Source of the DNA: Allorhizobium ampelinum S4
Lineage (GTDB): Bacteria > Pseudomonadota > Alphaproteobacteria > Rhizobiales > Rhizobiaceae
Length of the DNA stretch: 64,000 nucleotides
Assembly: GCF_000016285.1 (NCBI RefSeq)
Contig: NC_011981.1
Location: 567,776 to 631,775 of the forward strand
Direction: 5' to 3'
The position numbers and the translations under genes are program-made. Within the stretch, counting starts at the first letter, position 1, and the number at the start of each line of letters is the position of its first letter. Positions 61,239-64,000 of this stretch are shown here, one piece after another. The notes below the pieces were generated by a model. That model ran no database searches and was not told the DNA's origin. It saw only the letters and a program-made list of their open reading frames with translations.

Positions 61239-62597
61239 GATGGGGAAGACGGCCCCGCTCCGAACCGGTTCGTCGTATAGTGAAGAGCCAATTCAACCAG
61301 GAGCCATTGACATGACTATCAGCACAATAGGCCTCGATCTGGCCAAGCATAACTTTCACGTCCACGCAGTCGATGCCGCGGGTTCGGTGGTTAGAACCGC
61401 CGCGCTTCGGAGAGGCGAGATGATCAAGTTCTTCCAGAATGCAAAGCCATGCCTCGTTGGTATGGAAGCTTGCGCCACCGCGCACTATTGGGCTCGCGAG
61501 CTGATGAAGCTCGGCCACGAGGTTAAATTGATCCCGCCTTCGTACGTTAAGCCATTTGTGCGGCGCGGCGCAAAGAATGATGCCGCAGACGCTGCAGCCA
61601 TTTGCGAGGCCGTCCGACGGCCTCATATGCGCTTCGTCTCTATCAAGTCTGAATCCAATCAGGGCTTCCTGATGTTGCATCGAGCTCGAGGTCTGCTTGT
61701 AAGACAAAGGACCATGACAGTTTGCGCGATCCGCGCTCACCTTGCTGAGTTTGGAATCATCTTCGGTCAAGGTCGACAACGCATCGAGACCATAATGCCG
61801 TCGATAGAGGACGTCGCAGCCTCGTTGCCAGAACAAGCTCGGTTCGCATTGAACAGCCTGATCCGCATGGTCGGTGAGTTGAACACACAGATAGAGGGAA
61901 TTGAGATGAAGCTGGCGGAAGTCGGTCGCTCAGATCCAGTCTCAAGCCTTCTGTCGTCGATCCCAGGTGTTGGTCCAATTACATCTACAGCCATCGCTGC
62001 AACCGTTCCGGACGCGAGAATGTTCCGCTCTGGCCGAGAGTTTGCCGCTTGGCTGGGCCTAACACCACGTCAAAACTCAAGCGGGGGCACAACTCGACTA
62101 GGTGCCATCACCAAACAGGGAGATGCGTACCTACGTCATCTGCTTGTGATCGGTGCCAGGAACATCGTTCGATATCCAAAGGCTCGAGCGAAAGTCGGGG
62201 GAGCTTGGATCGACGCTTTGCTGCACCGACGGCGTCCCATGATCGTGGCCGTCGCCGTGGCCAACAAGCTCGCTCGGATCATCTGGGCGATGATGACAAG
62301 TGGAGAGATGTTCAGAGAGGCACACGCAAAGATAGTGTAACGCAGCAACCCAAAATCCAGATGGCGTAAGGTGCAGAAGCAACAGATGGTCACTCAGCGG
62401 AGCTGAGGATCGAGCAAGCCCGGAGAGCTTTAAGCGCCCATTCAAGCGCGTCCCGTTGATGAGGCCTCGATCCGCGTACTCCATCTGGGCCAGCGACCAT
62501 AATATCGGTCGCATCCAAAGGCCGTATACATGAACGCACCCGAATGATGACCTGAACTTGTAAGAAGCCTCTTGCGCCCGCGGGGCCGTCTATACAT
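61239..62597 (+). mobile_element. IS110-family element (IS1111-like) inserted in IS3 orfB
   Basis: Boundaries are inferred from the interrupted IS3 orfB, which resumes exactly on each side. Near each end are perfect 12-base subterminal inverted repeats, AGACGGCCCCGC (61247-61258) and GCGGGGCCGTCT (62580-62591), a feature known for the IS1111 group. No target duplication is seen, as expected for IS110 elements. It contains one intact transposase gene. Confidence 0.85.
61312..62340 (+). CDS. IS110-family transposase
   Basis: 342 residues from the ATG at 61312 after CAGGAG. The N-terminal RuvC-like DEDD domain shows IGLDLAKHNFHVHAVD and KNDAADAAAICEA near 87-99. The C-terminal transposase_20 domain has LLSSIPGVGPITSTAIAATV near 220 and the serine region of FAAWLGLTPRQNSSGG near 248-263. 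It is full length without frameshift, so it could be active. A short upstream extension of the frame to 61231 crosses the insertion boundary and is not real. Confidence 0.93.
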   Translation: MTISTIGLDLAKHNFHVHAVDAAGSVVRTAALRRGEMIKFFQNAKPCLVGMEACATAHYWARELMKLGHEVKLIPPSYVKPFVRRGAKNDAADAAAICEAVRRPHMRFVSIKSESNQGFLMLHRARGLLVRQRTMTVCAIRAHLAEFGIIFGQGRQRIETIMPSIEDVAASLPEQARFALNSLIRMVGELNTQIEGIEMKLAEVGRSDPVSSLLSSIPGVGPITSTAIAATVPDARMFRSGREFAAWLGLTPRQNSSGGTTRLGAITKQGDAYLRHLLVIGARNIVRYPKARAKVGGAWIDALLHRRRPMIVAVAVANKLARIIWAMMTSGEMFREAHAKIV

Positions 62598-63290
62598 AAA
62601 GCTCTCGATGTAGCTGTTGTCCGTTGGCTTGCCCGGCCGCGAGAAGTCAAGCACGACGCCTCTATGATAGGCCCAGAGATCGAGGTTACGAGAGATGAAT
62701 TCGCTGCCGTTGTCCATCCGAATGGTGGCCGGGTAACCGACCTGCCGGCATACGCGTTCGAGGGTCTGCACGACGTCTTCCCCTTTATAGCTGAAGCGGG
62801 CATCTACCGCCGGAGAGAAGCGCGAGAAGGTATCGACAACCGTGAGAACCCTGATCTTGCGACCTGTGGCCAGTTGGTCATGCACGAAATCCATGGCCCA
62901 GACGTCGTTCGAACGGGTGGCTGCGGTGCGGTGCGATCGCAGCTTTGCTTTGACGCGCCGTTTTGGCACCTTGTTGCGCAGTTGCAGGTCCATCTCCTTG
63001 TAAAGACGATAGATTCTCTTCGGATTCACCACCCAGCCGTCACGCCTGATCAAGACATGCACACGACGATAGCCATAACGTACCCGCGTCTGGCAGATAT
63101 CCTTGATCTTCAGCTTCAGTTCGGCCTGATCGCCGCGCTTGGACTTGTAGACATAAAGGGACCGGTCGATCTTCAGGACGGAGCATGCGCGTCGGATCGA
63201 AACCTTCCAGTCCGTCTTGATCCTGTCGACAAGATGACGCTTGCCGTCAGGCCTCAGAGCTTTTTTGACAGCACATCCTGGAGGATGGCC
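62598..63290 (-). pseudogene. 5' part of the split IS3 orfB
   Basis: Reverse strand: DGKRHLVDRIKTDWKVSIRR, YGYRRVHVLIRRDGW, then the DDE core with VWAMDFVHDQL, TIRMDNGSEFIS and GKPTDNSYIESF, where the IS110 insertion cuts it. The first and second catalytic aspartates are present; the final glutamate is just before the break, in the IESF motif. The frame runs on into IS110 DNA to 62442, which is artefactual. The upstream limit is approximate because orfB is normally entered by frameshifting. Confidence 0.82.
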
Positions 63291-63521
63291 TTGTCTAAAG
63301 AGAGATCGGCGACGATCCGCTTCAGTTTGGCATTTTCCTCTTCCAACTGCCGCAGGCGCTTCATCTCTGACGGCATTAGGCCAGTGTATTTTTTTGCGCC
63401 AGTTATAAAACGTAGCGTCCGAAATCCCCGCCTTGCGGCAGACCTCGCCAATGGGCGTTCCATCATGAGCCTGCTTCAACACAAACGCGATTTGCGCTTC
63501 CGTAAACTTCGACGCTTTCAT
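63254..63521 (-). pseudogene. IS3 orfA with a frameshift in a T7/A7 run
   Basis: The ATG at 63521 gives MKASKFTEAQIAFVLKQAHD and the HTH CRKAGISDATFYNWRKK. At the seven-T run (63389-63395 on the plus strand) the frame is lost; one base fewer would continue as YTGLMPSEMKRLRQLEEENA down to DVLSKKL and a stop at 63254. OrfA is therefore broken, either naturally or through a base-call error in the homopolymer. Confidence 0.8.
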
Positions 63522-63604
63522 CGAATTCTCCTCTTCTTCCCAAAAGGAATCATAAGTGGAAAATTCCAGTTCTAAATGGCATAATTTATCGGGGGCACGT
63601 CAAA

Positions 63605-63723
63605 GCCAGCAAGTCCTCAACCATTCGCAGGTTTAGAGGGAAACGGAAATAGAGCCACACAGCGTGGGCAATGACGTCAGCGGGGAAGCGATGCCGACGA
63701 TAGAGTGGATCACGGTCTGTCAT
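63605..63723 (-). pseudogene. IS6-family transposase N-terminal fragment
   Basis: Reverse strand from the ATG at 63723 reads MTDRDPLYRRHRFPADVIAH, then AVWLYFRFPLNLRMVEDLLA, the conserved start of IS6-family transposases. It is cut at the IS3 boundary after 39 codons, and the remainder is absent from the window. Confidence 0.8.
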
Positions 63724-64000
63724 GACCCGTCATTCGCACATCAAGTTCCACATTCCGTTAAGTTGACGATGCCGCTAAAGGCACTGATTCTAGAGAGCCG
63801 ATGGGGCGGTTAGGTGGCATAACGTCGCTACATCTGTGCAAAACAACTGTCCGACCCTGCAGATCTGCATTTTGTTAAAGCTAGCACTAGGGTTTAGAAT
63901 CTGCCTAAATATCAGATAACAATTGTGAAATTGGCAGGAACGCTCAACGCAGTGAAGACACGTTAACCTTTTACCAACCTTAAACTCCTTGCTCGAAAAT
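63724..64000. other. Terminal intergenic stretch
   Basis: About 280 bases holding the upstream edge of the IS6 fragment and then A/T-richer sequence with no supported gene. The last 60 bases (ACGTTAACCTTTTACC region) may be the promoter region of a gene beyond the window. Confidence 0.4.

Larger units (their letters stand above)
61007..63604 (-). mobile_element. IS3-family element interrupted by an IS110-family element
   Basis: Terminal repeats begin TGACGTGC at 61007 and end GCACGTCA at 63604; both ends also share CTGGAATTTTCC slightly inside. Removing the 1359-base IS110 insert leaves about 1239 bases, normal for the IS407-like branch of IS3. No direct target duplication is visible. OrfA carries a frameshift and OrfB is split, so the element is dead on its own. 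Confidence 0.85.

Noticed and set aside
62442..62597. C-terminal continuation of the IS3 orfB frame
   Set aside because: After SYIESF at 62598 the frame runs into IS110 DNA and encodes no IS3 sequence; the true C-terminus is at 61062-61238.
61001..63610. Target-site duplication around the IS3 element
   Set aside because: The flanks read GGCAG before 61007 and AAGCC after 63604; they do not match, so no duplication is claimed.
1..64000. CRISPR array, toxin-antitoxin pair, phage genes, integrase or replication origin
   Set aside because: No regularly spaced repeats, cas genes, phage structural genes, integrases, repABC-type genes or iterons were seen.

Overview
This window looks like accessory DNA (megaplasmid or secondary chromosome) of an alphaproteobacterium of the Hyphomicrobiales, most likely a Rhizobiaceae member. 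The reasons are a CYP199A-like P450 system, NAC-like LysR and SARP-type regulators, IS families common in rhizobia, and a palindromic intergenic element of the kind recurrent in rhizobial genomes. The species cannot be named from sequence alone. No rRNA, confident tRNA, CRISPR array or replication origin was found. Most of the window is a row of self-contained catabolic cassettes, each with its own regulator.

Layout. 1-5.3 kb: minus-strand molybdopterin oxidoreductase, 7Fe ferredoxin and ferredoxin-NADP reductase (cut by the window edge), divergent from an AraC regulator, followed by a second AraC regulator. 5.4-11 kb: acyl-CoA dehydrogenase-like enzyme, GGDEF-EAL protein and a soluble double-PAS chemotaxis receptor. 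11.4-14.8 kb: exported CxxCH protein, SARP-like regulator and a small ORF with its own terminator. 15-20.2 kb: sigma-54 activator with palindromic enhancer sites and a consensus -24/-12 promoter driving an alcohol dehydrogenase and an NTF2-flavin monooxygenase fusion. 20.4-22.2 kb: RraA-like aldolase and divergent LysR.

22.3-33.5 kb: a biotin carrier, biotin carboxylase, an unusual lysine-less second carrier, PxpB, PxpC, PxpA and an aminotransferase. A NAC-like LysR follows, divergent from an SDR plus a polar amino acid ABC transporter. This appears to be one 5-oxoproline/lactam and amino acid unit. 33.5-34.9 kb: an IS427-type IS5 element next to a scar fusing pieces of an IS3 OrfA and a chemotaxis receptor. 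34.9-43.7 kb: a three-subunit GlcDEF-like oxidase, a MarR regulator, an MFS carrier and an OprB-like porin; two copies of one operator tie the oxidase and transporter promoters together. 43.8-47.4 kb: a complete class I P450 system (P450, 2Fe-2S ferredoxin, reductase) with its MarR regulator, a coupled leader ORF and a duplicated operator.

47.5-57.8 kb: an IS5-type remnant, then aldehyde dehydrogenase and acyl-CoA synthetase, an AraC regulator, and the methylcrotonyl-CoA carboxylase, methylglutaconyl-CoA hydratase and HMG-CoA lyase genes. This is the lower leucine/isovalerate route, without isovaleryl-CoA dehydrogenase. 58.3-60.6 kb: a MerR-XRE-cupin regulator divergent from a GABA-type aminotransferase. 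60.6-64 kb: a palindromic repeat inside an ORF, then nested insertions: an IS6 fragment cut by an IS3-family element whose orfB is itself split by an intact IS110-family element.
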